Origin: an uncultured Oscillospiraceae bacterium
GTDB lineage: Bacteria > Bacillota > Clostridia > Oscillospirales > Oscillospiraceae
Assembly (NCBI GenBank): GCA_947624895.1
Contig: CANQMK010000002.1
Coordinates: forward strand, 1-60,300
Direction of reading: 5' to 3'
Length of the DNA: 60,300 nt
The notes under the pieces were generated by a model. That model searched no databases and had not been told where the DNA came from. It worked only from the letters and a program-made list of their open reading frames with translations. The translations under genes were made by a program, and so were the position numbers. Shown piece by piece: positions 32,930 through 42,145 of the stretch (position 1 is its first letter; each line of letters starts with the position of its first letter).

Positions 32930-35071
32930 ATGGAGGATCACGAGCTCCGGGACGTGGCCTATGAGGACCTGGGCCGGGGGTACGAGAGCCAGTGGGAGCT
33001 GATGCGGGACCTGTTCGCCTGGCTGGACCTGCGGCTCTACTTCTTCTACAAGCACCACCAGTGGCTGGGGCCGAAAAACGATATGCGGAATATGCTGGGG
33101 CTGGTGGTCACCCGGGAGGAGTTCGAGCACAACCTCCTCAAGGCGGCCCAGCTGGGTCTCTCCGCCCAGATGGACGGGGAGGAGGCCGCCCAGATGGGCG
33201 CCTCCCGGCACGTGATCCAGACCCGCCTGGAGCGGACGGAGACGGAGTTCCCCCTGATGGCCCTGTTCCGGCGGTGCGACCTGGACGAGTTTGAGCGCAG
33301 CTGTGTGACGCTGGCCTACGCCGCCGCCCTGGACCGCAAGTACGAAAAGCTGATGGCCTACCTCCAGGACGACATCACCCAGAAGGCCCCCACCACCGCC
33401 CTGGCCGTCCAGATCTTCCTCCCCCTGGAGGGGAACATGGAGGAGTACCTCTCCCGCTTCGCCCGGCGGGACGCCTTTACCGACCTCTTCGACCGGGAAC
33501 GGCTGGCGGCGGGCGCGCTGGCGCTCCACCCCCTGGCCCTGGAGTTTCTGAGCACCGGCCGCCTGGCCCCCGCGCCGGGCCTGCGCCTTTTCGACGGGGC
33601 GGAGGATGCCGCCGACGCCCCCCTGGTCATCGGCCAGGAGCTGGCCCGGCGGCTGGACGCTCTGCTGGCCGAGCCCGGCGGACGGGTGGTCTGTCTCACC
33701 GGCGGGCCGGGGACGGGCAAGCGCTTCCAGGTGGAGCACCTGATGGCCCGGCGGCGGGAGCGGTGCGTCTTCGCCGACCTGGACGGCGAGGAACAGCTGG
33801 ACCGGGCCCGGGACGCTCTGCTGGCCGCCCGGCTCACCGGGGCGGCGGCGGCTTTCTGCCACATGGAGCGCCTGGATCAGGACGGCAAGCTCCAGCCCGC
33901 CGGAGAGCGGCTGCTGCGGGACATCCTGGACCTGGCTCCCGCCCAGACCCGGATCTTCTTCCTCACCCAGCTGCCCGCCCGGGCCCGCTTCGACCGGCTG
34001 GCGGTGGAGCTGGAGGTCCCGGACCCCACCGAGGAGGAACGTATCCGCCTCTTCCGGGCCGCTCTGAGCTCTCTGGAGCTGGAGGGGGTGACGGTGGAGG
34101 AGCTGGCGGCCAAGTTCCGCTTCTCCCCCCGTCAGATCGCCCTGGCCTGCCGTCAGGCGGCGGGGCTGGCCCGACTGGACGGCCGGGGGAACGTCCCCAG
34201 CCGGGAGCTGCACCAGTGCTGTTACCGCCAGGCGGTGCACAAGCTGGGGGATCTGGCCCGGCGGGTGCGCCCCGCCTTCGGCTGGGACGACGTGGTCATG
34301 CCCGAGGAGCAGAAGCGCCTCCTCCGCCACGCCTGTAGTCACATCAAGTACCAGTACCAGGTCTACTGCCAGTGGGGGTTTGAGAAGAAGATCACCTATG
34401 GCCGGGGCCTCTCCATCCTCTTCGCCGGGGCCCCCGGCACCGGCAAGACCATGTGCGCTCAGGTCATCGCCAACGAGCTGAACATGGAGATGTATAAGAT
34501 CAACATCTCCCAGATCGTCAGCAAGTACATCGGCGAGACGGAGAAGAACCTCCACGCTGTCTTCACCGAGGCCCGCCGCTCCAACTGCGTCCTCTTCTTC
34601 GACGAGTGCGACGCCATCTTCGGCAAGCGCAGTGAGGTGAAGGACGCCCACGACCGGAACGCCAACGTGGAGGTGGCCTATCTGCTCCAGCAGATCGAGG
34701 AGTACGACGGGGTGTGCGTCCTGTCCACCAACCTCATCGGCAACATCGACGAGGCGTTTATGCGCCGCATCACCTACGTGGTCCGCTTCCCCTTCCCCGA
34801 CGCCGCCGCCCGGGAGGCCATCTACCGCCGGACCATCCCGGCGGACGCCCCTCTGGCGGAGGATATCGACTGGGCCTTTTTGGCGGAGAAATTCGAGCTG
34901 TCCGGCGGACACATCAAAAACATCGTCCTCTCTGCCGCCTTTCTGGCCGCCCAGGAGGGGGAGCCCATGGGAATGGGTCACCTTCTGCGCGCCGCGGTGG
35001 GGGAACTGAAGAAGAACGAGATTGTCGTGGTCCGGGAGGAGCTGCGGGAATACGCGGACCTGCTGGACTGA
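32930..35071 (+). CDS. CIS AAA+ ATPase (Afp15-like)
   Basis: The 713-residue ATPase has a helical N-terminal region, a first P-loop-like module near 256 (TGGPGTGKR, with Arg in place of the nucleotide-contacting Thr/Ser) and an active-looking second AAA+ module. The latter has Walker A at about 500 (FAGAPGTGKTM), Walker B near 553 (VLFFDECDAIFG) and a sensor/arginine region (TNLIGNIDEAFMRRI). Afp15-type ATPases are needed for assembly of CIS particles. The ATG after GAGGAGGTGAG is chosen; a GTG nine bases earlier overlaps the ribosome site. Confidence 0.95.
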   Translation: MEDHELRDVAYEDLGRGYESQWELMRDLFAWLDLRLYFFYKHHQWLGPKNDMRNMLGLVVTREEFEHNLLKAAQLGLSAQMDGEEAAQMGASRHVIQTRLERTETEFPLMALFRRCDLDEFERSCVTLAYAAALDRKYEKLMAYLQDDITQKAPTTALAVQIFLPLEGNMEEYLSRFARRDAFTDLFDRERLAAGALALHPLALEFLSTGRLAPAPGLRLFDGAEDAADAPLVIGQELARRLDALLAEPGGRVVCLTGGPGTGKRFQVEHLMARRRERCVFADLDGEEQLDRARDALLAARLTGAAAAFCHMERLDQDGKLQPAGERLLRDILDLAPAQTRIFFLTQLPARARFDRLAVELEVPDPTEEERIRLFRAALSSLELEGVTVEELAAKFRFSPRQIALACRQAAGLARLDGRGNVPSRELHQCCYRQAVHKLGDLARRVRPAFGWDDVVMPEEQKRLLRHACSHIKYQYQVYCQWGFEKKITYGRGLSILFAGAPGTGKTMCAQVIANELNMEMYKINISQIVSKYIGETEKNLHAVFTEARRSNCVLFFDECDAIFGKRSEVKDAHDRNANVEVAYLLQQIEEYDGVCVLSTNLIGNIDEAFMRRITYVVRFPFPDAAAREAIYRRTIPADAPLAEDIDWAFLAEKFELSGGHIKNIVLSAAFLAAQEGEPMGMGHLLRAAVGELKKNEIVVVREELREYADLLD

Positions 35072-35093
35072 CCAGAGACAGGGGGAAAACGGG

Positions 35094-37166
35094 ATGAAGC
35101 ACAGGCCACGTTTCAGTGTGGGCATCCGTATGGCGGCCTTGGCGCTTGTGATGAGCGTGGCGCTCTCCGCCGCGGGGCTCTTGATCTCCTACGCCCAGTA
35201 CACCGCGCAGCTGGAGCGCTACTACCAGGACCTGGGCGTCAATCTGACCCGCGCGCTGGCCACCCTGCTGTCCGAGGAGGATCTGGACTACTACCTGGAG
35301 GACCGCGACAGGATAGATGAACACTTTGGCGAGCTCAACGACATGGTGGAGACACTGCGGGCGGGCAGCGGCGTGTCCCACATCTACGTGATCCGGCCCC
35401 AGCCGAAGCAGGAGAACTACGCCATCGTCCTGGAATCCGCCGTCATTCCTGGCACGGACTACGCTCGGAACAGCTACGACGACCTGGGCAGCACACTGGA
35501 GATGGAAACCATCCCCCTGACCTGGGAAGCGGCCGAGGACGGGGAGCCCTTTGCCCCCTATCGGACGGAGGACCGGCAGGCCGGCCTCCTGCTCACCGTG
35601 GGAGCCCCCATCCGCCGCTGGGACGGTACCTTTACCGGCTACTACGCCATGGCGGACATCATCCTGGAGCAGGCCCTGGGGAGCGTGCGCTCCTTTGTCC
35701 GCCAGACGGCGTGGCTCATGGGGGCGGCGGCCATGTTGCTCTTCCTGGGCTATCTGGCCCTCGTCCGGCGGGACCTCATCCTGCCCATCAAGAAGCTGAC
35801 CGGCGCCGCCCGGAGCTATATGGACCGGGGGGACCGGCAGGCGTTCCGGGGGATGTCCTTCAAGGGCGGCTATGAGTTCAACGACCTGGTGAACACCTTC
35901 CAGCTCATGCTGGCGGAGATCGAGGTGAACAATCTGGAGAAGGTGGAGATGGCCGTGGAGGAGCAGAGGCGAACCGGTGACGCCCAGGTGGCCCACGACC
36001 TGCGCGCCGCCATGCGCCCCAAGGAGCTGCCCCAGCGGGAGGGCGGTTACCCCTTCGCCTTGGATGGCAGCGTGCGCCACAACGACGGGATGGTCTGCTG
36101 CTTCTACGACTACTTCCTCCTGGACCACGGGCGGCTGTGCGTCCTGGTGGGGGAGGCGCCGGGGCAGGAGCTGCCCCAGGCTCTGTTCACCGTCATCGCC
36201 CAGACCACCCTGAAAAGTCATCTCCGCTCCGGGCTCTCCCTGGAGCAGGCCATGCGGGAGGCCAACCAGCAACTCTATGAGATGAGCGGGGGGCGGCTGT
36301 CGGTGAATTTGCTGGCCGGCGTGCTGGACGGCACCACCGGCCGCTTCGCCTGCGTCAACGCCGGGAGCCAGGTCCCCTTTCTTCTCCGGACCCGGGAGGA
36401 GCGCTACACCCAGGTGGACGCCTTCTCCTACGCCCCCCTGGGTCTGTGCGAGAACGTGTCCTACCGCGCCCTGGAGCTGGAGTTGAGCCAGCGGGACCGC
36501 CTGTTTTTCTACACCTCCGGCCTCAGCGAGATCATGGGCGGGGAGGGTCAGCCCTTTGGAGAGGACCGCGTCCGCCTGTGCCTGAACGAGCGGCAGACCC
36601 GCCAGGCCGACCTGGACTGGCAGCTCCAGTTGGTGGGGGACGCCGGGGAGGCCTACGCCGCTTACAGCAGTCAGGTCCGCCCCTACGCCCTGCTGGCCCT
36701 GGAGTACTGTCGCCGGGACCGGGCCCAGGCCCACTGCGTCCTCACCGGCGACGCCGCCGGGGCCGCCGCCCTCCAGGACCTCCTGCGTCAACAGCTTCGG
36801 AGCAACCGCGTCTCCCAGGAGGAGGCGGCCCGGGTCCTGGTCATGGCCGACGAACTCTTTGCCCTGTGTCGGACGCGGGGGACGGCGGGCGGCCGCTTCC
36901 TGGCCGAGTGCGTGACCGTCCGGGAGGAGGGCCTGCTCCTTCTGCGGTTCCGGGGGGCCATGGGTGGTCAGGACCCCCTGGACATGGGGGAGGACAGTCC
37001 TCTGCGCGGCTCGGCGGACTTCGTCCGCCGGGTGTGCGACCGGGTGCTCTTCCAGTCCGGTGAGCAGGGGGACGAGGTCACCGCCGTCAAGCGCCTGGAG
37101 TCCCTCACCGCCGGGGCGGAGGACCAGCAGGACCCATCCCCCCTTGTGAAGGGGACGGATGTCTGA
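35094..37166 (+). CDS. Transmembrane HAMP-SpoIIE/PP2C-like protein, catalytically degenerate
   Basis: The 690-residue protein has membrane segments near 12-33 and 205-224 flanking an extracytoplasmic sensor domain, a HAMP region at 225-285, a SpoIIE-type PP2C domain at about 300-530 and a HATPase-like region at 560-685 (RVLVMADELFALCRTRG). Metal-binding PP2C positions are altered: CCFYDYF replaces GGDfyD, VGEAPGQ replaces iGDvsGkG, and TSGLSE replaces TDGl.E. Phosphatase activity is therefore doubtful. Paired SpoIIE and HATPase domains usually act in partner-switching control. Being the last gene of the CIS run, it may relay an outside signal to the machine. GGGGGAAAACGGG lies upstream of the ATG. 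Confidence 0.75.
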   Translation: MKHRPRFSVGIRMAALALVMSVALSAAGLLISYAQYTAQLERYYQDLGVNLTRALATLLSEEDLDYYLEDRDRIDEHFGELNDMVETLRAGSGVSHIYVIRPQPKQENYAIVLESAVIPGTDYARNSYDDLGSTLEMETIPLTWEAAEDGEPFAPYRTEDRQAGLLLTVGAPIRRWDGTFTGYYAMADIILEQALGSVRSFVRQTAWLMGAAAMLLFLGYLALVRRDLILPIKKLTGAARSYMDRGDRQAFRGMSFKGGYEFNDLVNTFQLMLAEIEVNNLEKVEMAVEEQRRTGDAQVAHDLRAAMRPKELPQREGGYPFALDGSVRHNDGMVCCFYDYFLLDHGRLCVLVGEAPGQELPQALFTVIAQTTLKSHLRSGLSLEQAMREANQQLYEMSGGRLSVNLLAGVLDGTTGRFACVNAGSQVPFLLRTREERYTQVDAFSYAPLGLCENVSYRALELELSQRDRLFFYTSGLSEIMGGEGQPFGEDRVRLCLNERQTRQADLDWQLQLVGDAGEAYAAYSSQVRPYALLALEYCRRDRAQAHCVLTGDAAGAAALQDLLRQQLRSNRVSQEEAARVLVMADELFALCRTRGTAGGRFLAECVTVREEGLLLLRFRGAMGGQDPLDMGEDSPLRGSADFVRRVCDRVLFQSGEQGDEVTAVKRLESLTAGAEDQQDPSPLVKGTDV

Positions 37167-37242
37167 TATACCTTAGGACATCTCCGGCGGGCTCTCTCCG
37201 CCGGACGGGGCCCCTCCGGGGGACTGGGAAGGGAGCGGAACT

Positions 37243-37956
37243 ATGTATCGTTTGGCCGTCTGTGACGATGAGCGGGCGACGCTGGAGGAGCTGTGCGCTC
37301 TGTGCGACCAGATCCTGACCCAGGCGGAGGTGGAGCACGAGATCGTGCCCTTCTCCTCCGCCCAGGACCTCTCCGCCGCCCTGAGCGCGGGGCGGGAGCG
37401 GTTCGACCTTCTGTGCCTGGACATCTGCATGGACGGTAAGACGGGCATGGAGCTGGCCCACGAGCTCCGGGCCCGGGACGACCAGATCAGCATCCTCTTT
37501 GTCAGCGGGAGCGACGACTACCTCCGGGAGGGGTACAGTGTACGCCCCATCCAGTACCTCTCCAAGCCCATCCAGCGGGAGGAGCTGGAGCGGGCCCTGC
37601 GGGGAGACCTGAAGCTCAACCACAGCCCCCGGGTGGTGACCTTCCGCCAGCGGCACAGGACCTTCGCCCTGCCCATCGCGGACATCCTCTACGTGGAGAG
37701 CCGGGACCACGGCATCTGCCTCCACCTGGCCCGGGAGGACCGCACCTTCCCCATCTCCCTCACCGAGGCGGAGCGCATTCTGCCCCAGGACCAGTTTTGC
37801 CGCTGTCACAACAGCTTTTTGGTGAACATGGCCGCCATCACCGAGATCAGCCGGAGCTACGTCACCCTGTGCGGCGACCGGGCGATCCCCATCGGGCGGC
37901 GCTACTACGAGCAGGCCCAGAGCCGCTTCATCCGCTACCTGAACGAAAACAGCTGA
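37243..37956 (+). CDS. LytTR response regulator (AgrA-like)
   Basis: The 237-residue regulator has an intact receiver (LAVCDDE acidic pair; LLCLDICMDGKTGMEL with the phospho-acceptor Asp; QYLSKPI with the Lys) and a C-terminal LytTR DNA-binding domain (FALPIADILYVESRDHG, CRCHNSFLVNM, IPIGRRYYE). It lies 76 bp after the CIS operon, with AAGGGAG upstream of the ATG, and faces a matching AgrC/LytS-type sensor on the other strand. It could co-transcribe with the CIS genes or control them; no promoter was found in the 76-bp gap. Confidence 0.92.
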   Translation: MYRLAVCDDERATLEELCALCDQILTQAEVEHEIVPFSSAQDLSAALSAGRERFDLLCLDICMDGKTGMELAHELRARDDQISILFVSGSDDYLREGYSVRPIQYLSKPIQREELERALRGDLKLNHSPRVVTFRQRHRTFALPIADILYVESRDHGICLHLAREDRTFPISLTEAERILPQDQFCRCHNSFLVNMAAITEISRSYVTLCGDRAIPIGRRYYEQAQSRFIRYLNENS

Positions 37957-37957
37957 C

Positions 37958-37999
37958 AAAGGGCCGGGAGGGGGAACGCCCCTCCCGGCCCTTTCTTTT
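37958..37999. terminator. Bidirectional Rho-independent terminator
   Basis: A 13-bp GC stem (37961-37973 with 37979-37991, GAACG loop) is flanked by AAA and CTTTCTTTT. It closes the CIS/LytTR transcript and can also stop the converging sensor-kinase gene. Confidence 0.88.
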
Positions 38000-38027
38000 G
38001 CTTCCGCACCCGGCGCGGTTGGCCGGG

Positions 38028-39727
38028 TCATTTTTTGCGCTTCAGGTTCAGCGCGGTCTGGACGGTAAAGACGCCCCCGTCGTAGCTCAGTTCCAGCCTG
38101 CTGGCGTACTTCCGCACCACCGCCTCCATCTGAGGCAGGCCGAAGCCGTGGTTTTCCCGGTCCGCCTTACTGGTCCGGGGCCAGCCCTTTTCGTCCAGGA
38201 TCAGCGTGCCATCGTAGCTGTTGCGGCAGCTCACCGCCAAAAACCCCTGGTTCACCTGGAGGGAGACGGACACGAACCGCCCCGCCGGGTCGGTCACCTG
38301 ACCGGCGGCCTCCAGGGCGTTGTCCAGCAAATTCATCAGCAGGCTGCACAGGTCCCCCTCGTCACCGGCAGCTCCTGGGGCAGGGGAGCCCTGGCCTGGA
38401 AGCGGATGCCCCCCTGGGCCGCCCGGGCGGCGGCGTTCTGGAGCAGGGCGTTGACGGTGAAGTGGTCGGAGAAGACGGGCAGGCTGGCGTGGTCCACCTC
38501 CTGGCTCAGCGTCTCCAGCCGCTGTCCCAGCCCCTCCAGGTCCCCTTTCTCATAGAGCAGCCGCAGGGCGGTGAACTGGTTGTTCAGGTCGTGGCGCAGG
38601 GAGGCGGTGGTCTTTATGTTCCGCTCAATGGCCCGGTAGTTGTCCAGGATGAGCTGGTTTTTCATCCGCAGGAGCTTGGTCTCGCTGAGGGTGCGGACCA
38701 TGCCCTGGACCAGGCAGTAGGCCGCGATGCCGCAGCAGGCCGCCAGCAGATAGGCATTGAGCATGGACAGCAGTCCCATGGGGGAGCCCTCCAGGGCGCG
38801 GGTGAGGTTATAGCGCAGGGTGGAGGCGAAGTGATCGTCCGTCATGGTGGAGTAGCCGTAGTAGACCGCCGCCGCCACCAGGGACAGCAGGGACACCCGC
38901 CCCAGATAGCGCCAGACCGGCCTTCTGCGGTTGAGCAGGAGGGAGGCCAGCAGCAGGGCGGTGAGGGCCAGGAGCATCCCGTCCGAGGTCAGGAGGATAT
39001 AGGCGTCGAAGGAGAGGAAGTAGTACCCCGAGGAGATGGCGATCTCCCGGGCGGTGGTGAGGGAGGCGGCCAGGGCCAGGGGGAGCAGGCTCCAGTCCGG
39101 GGTGCCGTTGGCCAGCCCCAGCAGAAAGATGGCGCACACCAGCACGAAGATCAGGCCGTAGGCCCCGGCGGTGAGGGCGGAGCTGTTGTAGAACGCGGCG
39201 GCGGCGGACTCCTTGGCAGTCTCGCTGGAAAAGCGGGCGAAGATGGGGGAGATGTAGTTGTCCGCGCCGCTGGGGGTGAAGCGGAGGGTCAGCTCCCGCC
39301 CCGCGGCGTCCGGGGGAAGGGTGAGGCTGAGCTGTTGATAGACCAGGTCCTGTCCCTTGTCCTGGGCGTCGTAGTGGAAGTACTCCGCCCCGTCCAGCAG
39401 GATCTCCCCCTGGCCCACGCTGGTCTCCAGGAGCAGGTAGGCGTCGGCGTAGAGGCCGGGGATCTCCCCCTCCTCCGGCAGATGGGTGGTGAGGCGCAGG
39501 CACTCCCCCTCCCGCAGATCCATGGCGTCCACGCCCCCGTCCTCATAGGGGTCCACCACCGGGCGGAGAGAGCCGTCCGGCCCCTCCGCCTCCGCCCTCT
39601 CCCAGGTGACCAGGCCCAGAATGGGGGTGTCCGTGCCGGTGAAGCGCCCCAAAAAGTTGAGTGCCAGCACGCAGATGACCATAAAAGCCACGGCACAGCC
39701 CCATTTTCTTGCCCTCTTCAACGGCAA
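38028..39727 (-). pseudogene. 7TM-type LytS/AgrC-like sensor kinase, frameshifted
   Basis: Two abutting frames make one kinase: 463 codons from a TTG at 39727 to a stop at 38336, then 102 codons ending at 38028. The first has an N-terminal membrane segment, an extracytoplasmic domain, about six or seven membrane segments at 180-350 and the phospho-acceptor region LRHDLNNQFTALRLLYEKGD. The second has the N box (MNLLDNALEAAGQ) and HGFGLPQM of the ATPase domain. Adding one base near 38355 (minus-strand GTGACGAGGGGGAC) restores continuity through DLCSLLMNLLDNALEA. It is either a real recent disruption or an indel error. It would have partnered the LytTR regulator at 37243, toward which it converges. 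AGGGGGG is the ribosome site. Confidence 0.85.
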
Positions 39728-39777
39728 GCCCCCCTCGTCTCCGCGCCCACGGCGGAGCGGATATCCCCTCAGTCTTT

Positions 39778-39806
39778 ATTGTAGCGGAAGGCGGCCCATG
39801 TTGCAA
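39778..39806 (-). promoter_or_regulatory. Promoter of the 7TM-type sensor kinase
   Basis: On the minus strand, TTGCAA (39801-39806) and TACAAT (39778-39783) are 17 bp apart, starting RNA about 40 nt before the TTG start at 39727. Confidence 0.7.
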
Positions 39807-39867
39807 GAGGGCGAAAAAGTCTGCCCCCAAACAGCAAACTTTCCGGCCCAAATGACAAAACCTAGAC

Positions 39868-39896
39868 TTGACTTTTTGTGCTACAATAAATATATT
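39868..39896 (+). promoter_or_regulatory. Promoter of the LytTR/VanX operon
   Basis: TTGACT (39868-39873), a 17-bp spacer and TATATT (39891-39896) precede the gene at 39930. It is back to back with the kinase promoter, 61 bp apart, so one regulator could control both. Confidence 0.75.
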
Positions 39897-39929
39897 ATGC
39901 AGAGGAAGGTTTTAAAGGGGGGCGGCAGG

Positions 39930-40640
39930 ATGCGCGGCGTGGTCTGTATGCGTGACGCCCGGGAGCGGGAGGCGCTCTGCCAGGCCATCCAGCTGTGGGC
40001 CGGGCTGATCTGCCTGAAGGCGGAAATCACCGCCCAGTCCCCGGAGGAGGCTGTTCCGGCGGAGGCGTCCCTTCTGCTGTGGGACATGGACGGCACCCCC
40101 GCCCTCCCCGCCTGGGAGGGCCCCGCGGGGGGCCGGTGGGCCCTGCTGCTGTGCTCCTCCCAGCCCCAGGCGGCCATCGAGAGCTACGCCATCCACCCCA
40201 ACGCCTTCTTCCAAAAGCCCGTCCCCCTGGCGGCGCTGTGCCAGGCGCTGGAGCGGTGCGTGGCCCGCTGGTGGGAGGACCTGGAGTGGGTGGAGGTGCT
40301 GTGCGGCGGCGCCCGGCGGCGCATCCCCCTGTGCGACCTGCTGTGGGCGGAGAGCTATCAGCACGGCGCCCTGCTCCACACCACCTTAGAGAGCATCCAG
40401 ACCAGAGAATCCCTGCGGGACCTGACCGCCCACCTGCCGGAGCGGACCTTTTTCCGCTGTCAGCGGGGGTACGTAGTCAACCTGTACCACATCCGGGGCA
40501 TCGGCCAGACCTCCGCCCGCCTGGCCAACGGGGCGGAGATCCCCATCGGCCGGCGAGCCCGGGGCGAGGTGCTGGAGGCGTATCGGAGATCACGCTGGAT
40601 CTGGGAGAGCGCGGCCCCGCCGGAGGGGTCGCCGACCTGA
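39930..40640 (+). CDS. LytTR regulator with degenerate receiver
   Basis: The 236-residue protein has a receiver-like first half (VVCMRDAREREALC; LLLWDMDGTP; NAFFQKPVPLAAL) and a clear LytTR domain at about 125-225 (RIPLCDLLWAESYQHGALLH, RCQRGYVVNLYHIRGIG, EIPIGRRARG). The N-terminal acidic pair is mostly lost, while an Asp and the KP motif remain near their usual places, so phosphorylation is uncertain. It would bind DNA direct repeats as a dimer. GGGGGGCGGCAGG precedes the ATG. First gene of a four-gene operon. Confidence 0.82.
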   Translation: MRGVVCMRDAREREALCQAIQLWAGLICLKAEITAQSPEEAVPAEASLLLWDMDGTPALPAWEGPAGGRWALLLCSSQPQAAIESYAIHPNAFFQKPVPLAALCQALERCVARWWEDLEWVEVLCGGARRRIPLCDLLWAESYQHGALLHTTLESIQTRESLRDLTAHLPERTFFRCQRGYVVNLYHIRGIGQTSARLANGAEIPIGRRARGEVLEAYRRSRWIWESAAPPEGSPT

Positions 40641-40670
40641 CGGCGCCGCGGGGCGCGGGAGGTGACGGAG

Positions 40671-41399
40671 ATGGAACTGACCATCGGGATATGCGACGAC
40701 CTTCAGGAGGAGCGGGTGGCCCTGGCGAAAATGGTCCGGGCCTACTGCCAGAGCCGGGAGGTCGCCGTCCGTCTGCGCCTGTTCTCCTCCGGGGAGGAAC
40801 TGCTGGCCGACATCCAGCGCCCCGGCCAGATGAACATCTTGTTTTTGGACATCTATATGCCCGGCCTGTCCGGGGTGGACACCGCCCGCCGTCTGCGGAA
40901 GGTGGACAAGCGCTGTGCCATCGTCTTCGCCACCACCAGCACCGACCACGGCATGGAGAGCTTTGAGGTGACGGCGTCGGACTACCTGGTCAAGCCCATC
41001 CGGATGGACGACGTGGCCCGGGCCATGGACTGGCTTCTGGAGCGGGCCGCCCAGGAGCCCCGCCCCCTGTCCGTCTACGCGGACGGGGAGTGGCGTCAGA
41101 TCCCCCTGGCCTCCATCCTGTATATTGAAATTTTGGGCCACCATGTCCACATCCACACCGGCGGCGGGGACGTGGTGGCCCGCCGCGGGCTGGACGACCT
41201 GGCCGCCTCCATCGAGGGGGAGGACTTCCTGCGCTGTCACCGCAGTTACCTGGTCAACCTGAACTACGTCCGGGGCATCGAGGGCTGCGACTTCCGCCTC
41301 ACCGACGGCTCCCTGGTGCCCATCCGCTCCGGCGACTTTCCCGCCCTGCGGGATCAGTTCATCAGCTGGACCTACCGAAAGGCGTGGGCGCGGGCATGA
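40671..41399 (+). CDS. LytTR response regulator (AgrA-like)
   Basis: The 242-residue protein has an intact receiver (IGICDDLQEE; ILFLDIYMPGLSGVD; SDYLVKPI) and a LytTR domain (QIPLASILYIEILGHHVHIH, RCHRSYLVNLNYVRGIEG). The ATG nine bases after the GGGAGGTGA site is chosen. The next gene, its likely kinase, overlaps it by ATGA. With the pseudo-receiver paralogue upstream, the two might form heterodimers or compete for sites. Confidence 0.92.
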   Translation: MELTIGICDDLQEERVALAKMVRAYCQSREVAVRLRLFSSGEELLADIQRPGQMNILFLDIYMPGLSGVDTARRLRKVDKRCAIVFATTSTDHGMESFEVTASDYLVKPIRMDDVARAMDWLLERAAQEPRPLSVYADGEWRQIPLASILYIEILGHHVHIHTGGGDVVARRGLDDLAASIEGEDFLRCHRSYLVNLNYVRGIEGCDFRLTDGSLVPIRSGDFPALRDQFISWTYRKAWARA

Positions 41400-42136
41400 C
41401 GGCGGTGTGTTGCCTGGCCGCGCTGTGCGTCCTCCTGGGGTGCGCACTCCTGGGGACGGCGCTGACCCTGCGGCGGGCCCGGGTGGAGAACCGCCGCCTC
41501 CGGGACATCCTCACCCTTTCCGCCAAGGGAGACGAGGGGGAGGAGCTGCGTCGCCTCCGCCACGACCTGCGCCACTACCTGGTGGCCGGCGGGTGCGCCC
41601 CGGAGGCCATTCCCCCGGAGCTCCTGCGGGACACGACCGGCCCCGCCCTCTCCATCGGGACCCTGGTGGAGCGCTACCGGGAGCAGGCGCTGGCCCTGGG
41701 CGTCCGGACCGACCTCCGGCTGGAGCTGGAGCCCTGCGTCACCGCCCTGTTGCCGGACCTCTGCCTGGTGGTGAGCAATCTGCTGGAGAACGCGGTGGAG
41801 TCCCTCCGCCGGGAGGGCGGCGGCTGGCTCCGGGCCCGGTGCGTGTGTACCGAGGGGTACATCGCCCTGGTGGTGGGCAACTCCTGCGCCCAGCCCCTCC
41901 GCCGGATGGGGGACCGCTACCTGTCCGGGAAGGCGGAGGGCCGCTTTGGTCTGGGCCTGTCCATCGTGGAGGAGATCGCCCACCGCTATGGCGGGGAGGC
42001 CCGCTTCTCCTCCGAGGAGGGTCGCTTCCTGGCCTCCGTCTTCCTCCTCCAGCCCCTGGCGGACCCGGAGGGGGAAATCGCCCCGGCGGGCCCAAACGCG
42101 GAGCGGGCGGCGGTGGCCGCCGAAAAATCCTCTTGA
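41396..42136 (+). CDS. AgrC-type sensor histidine kinase, short
   Basis: The 246-residue kinase has a single N-terminal membrane segment (about 3-26), a HisKA_7TM/AgrC-type phospho-acceptor region (LRRLRHDLRHYLVAGG) and a GHKL ATPase domain (LVVSNLLENAVESLRREGG N box; GRFGLGLSIVEEIAHRYGG). The large sensor region of most AgrC-type kinases is missing, so sensing must occur at the membrane or through a partner. It overlaps the regulator gene by four bases and is followed nine bases later by the VanX-type gene. Confidence 0.85.
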   Translation: MTAVCCLAALCVLLGCALLGTALTLRRARVENRRLRDILTLSAKGDEGEELRRLRHDLRHYLVAGGCAPEAIPPELLRDTTGPALSIGTLVERYREQALALGVRTDLRLELEPCVTALLPDLCLVVSNLLENAVESLRREGGGWLRARCVCTEGYIALVVGNSCAQPLRRMGDRYLSGKAEGRFGLGLSIVEEIAHRYGGEARFSSEEGRFLASVFLLQPLADPEGEIAPAGPNAERAAVAAEKSS

Positions 42137-42145
42137 AAGAAGGAC

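Noticed and set aside
39606..39929. Upstream extension of the LytTR gene at 39930
   Set aside because: It would run through two good promoters and the 5' end of the divergent kinase gene; the ATG at 39930 has a strong ribosome site and gives the normal receiver start.
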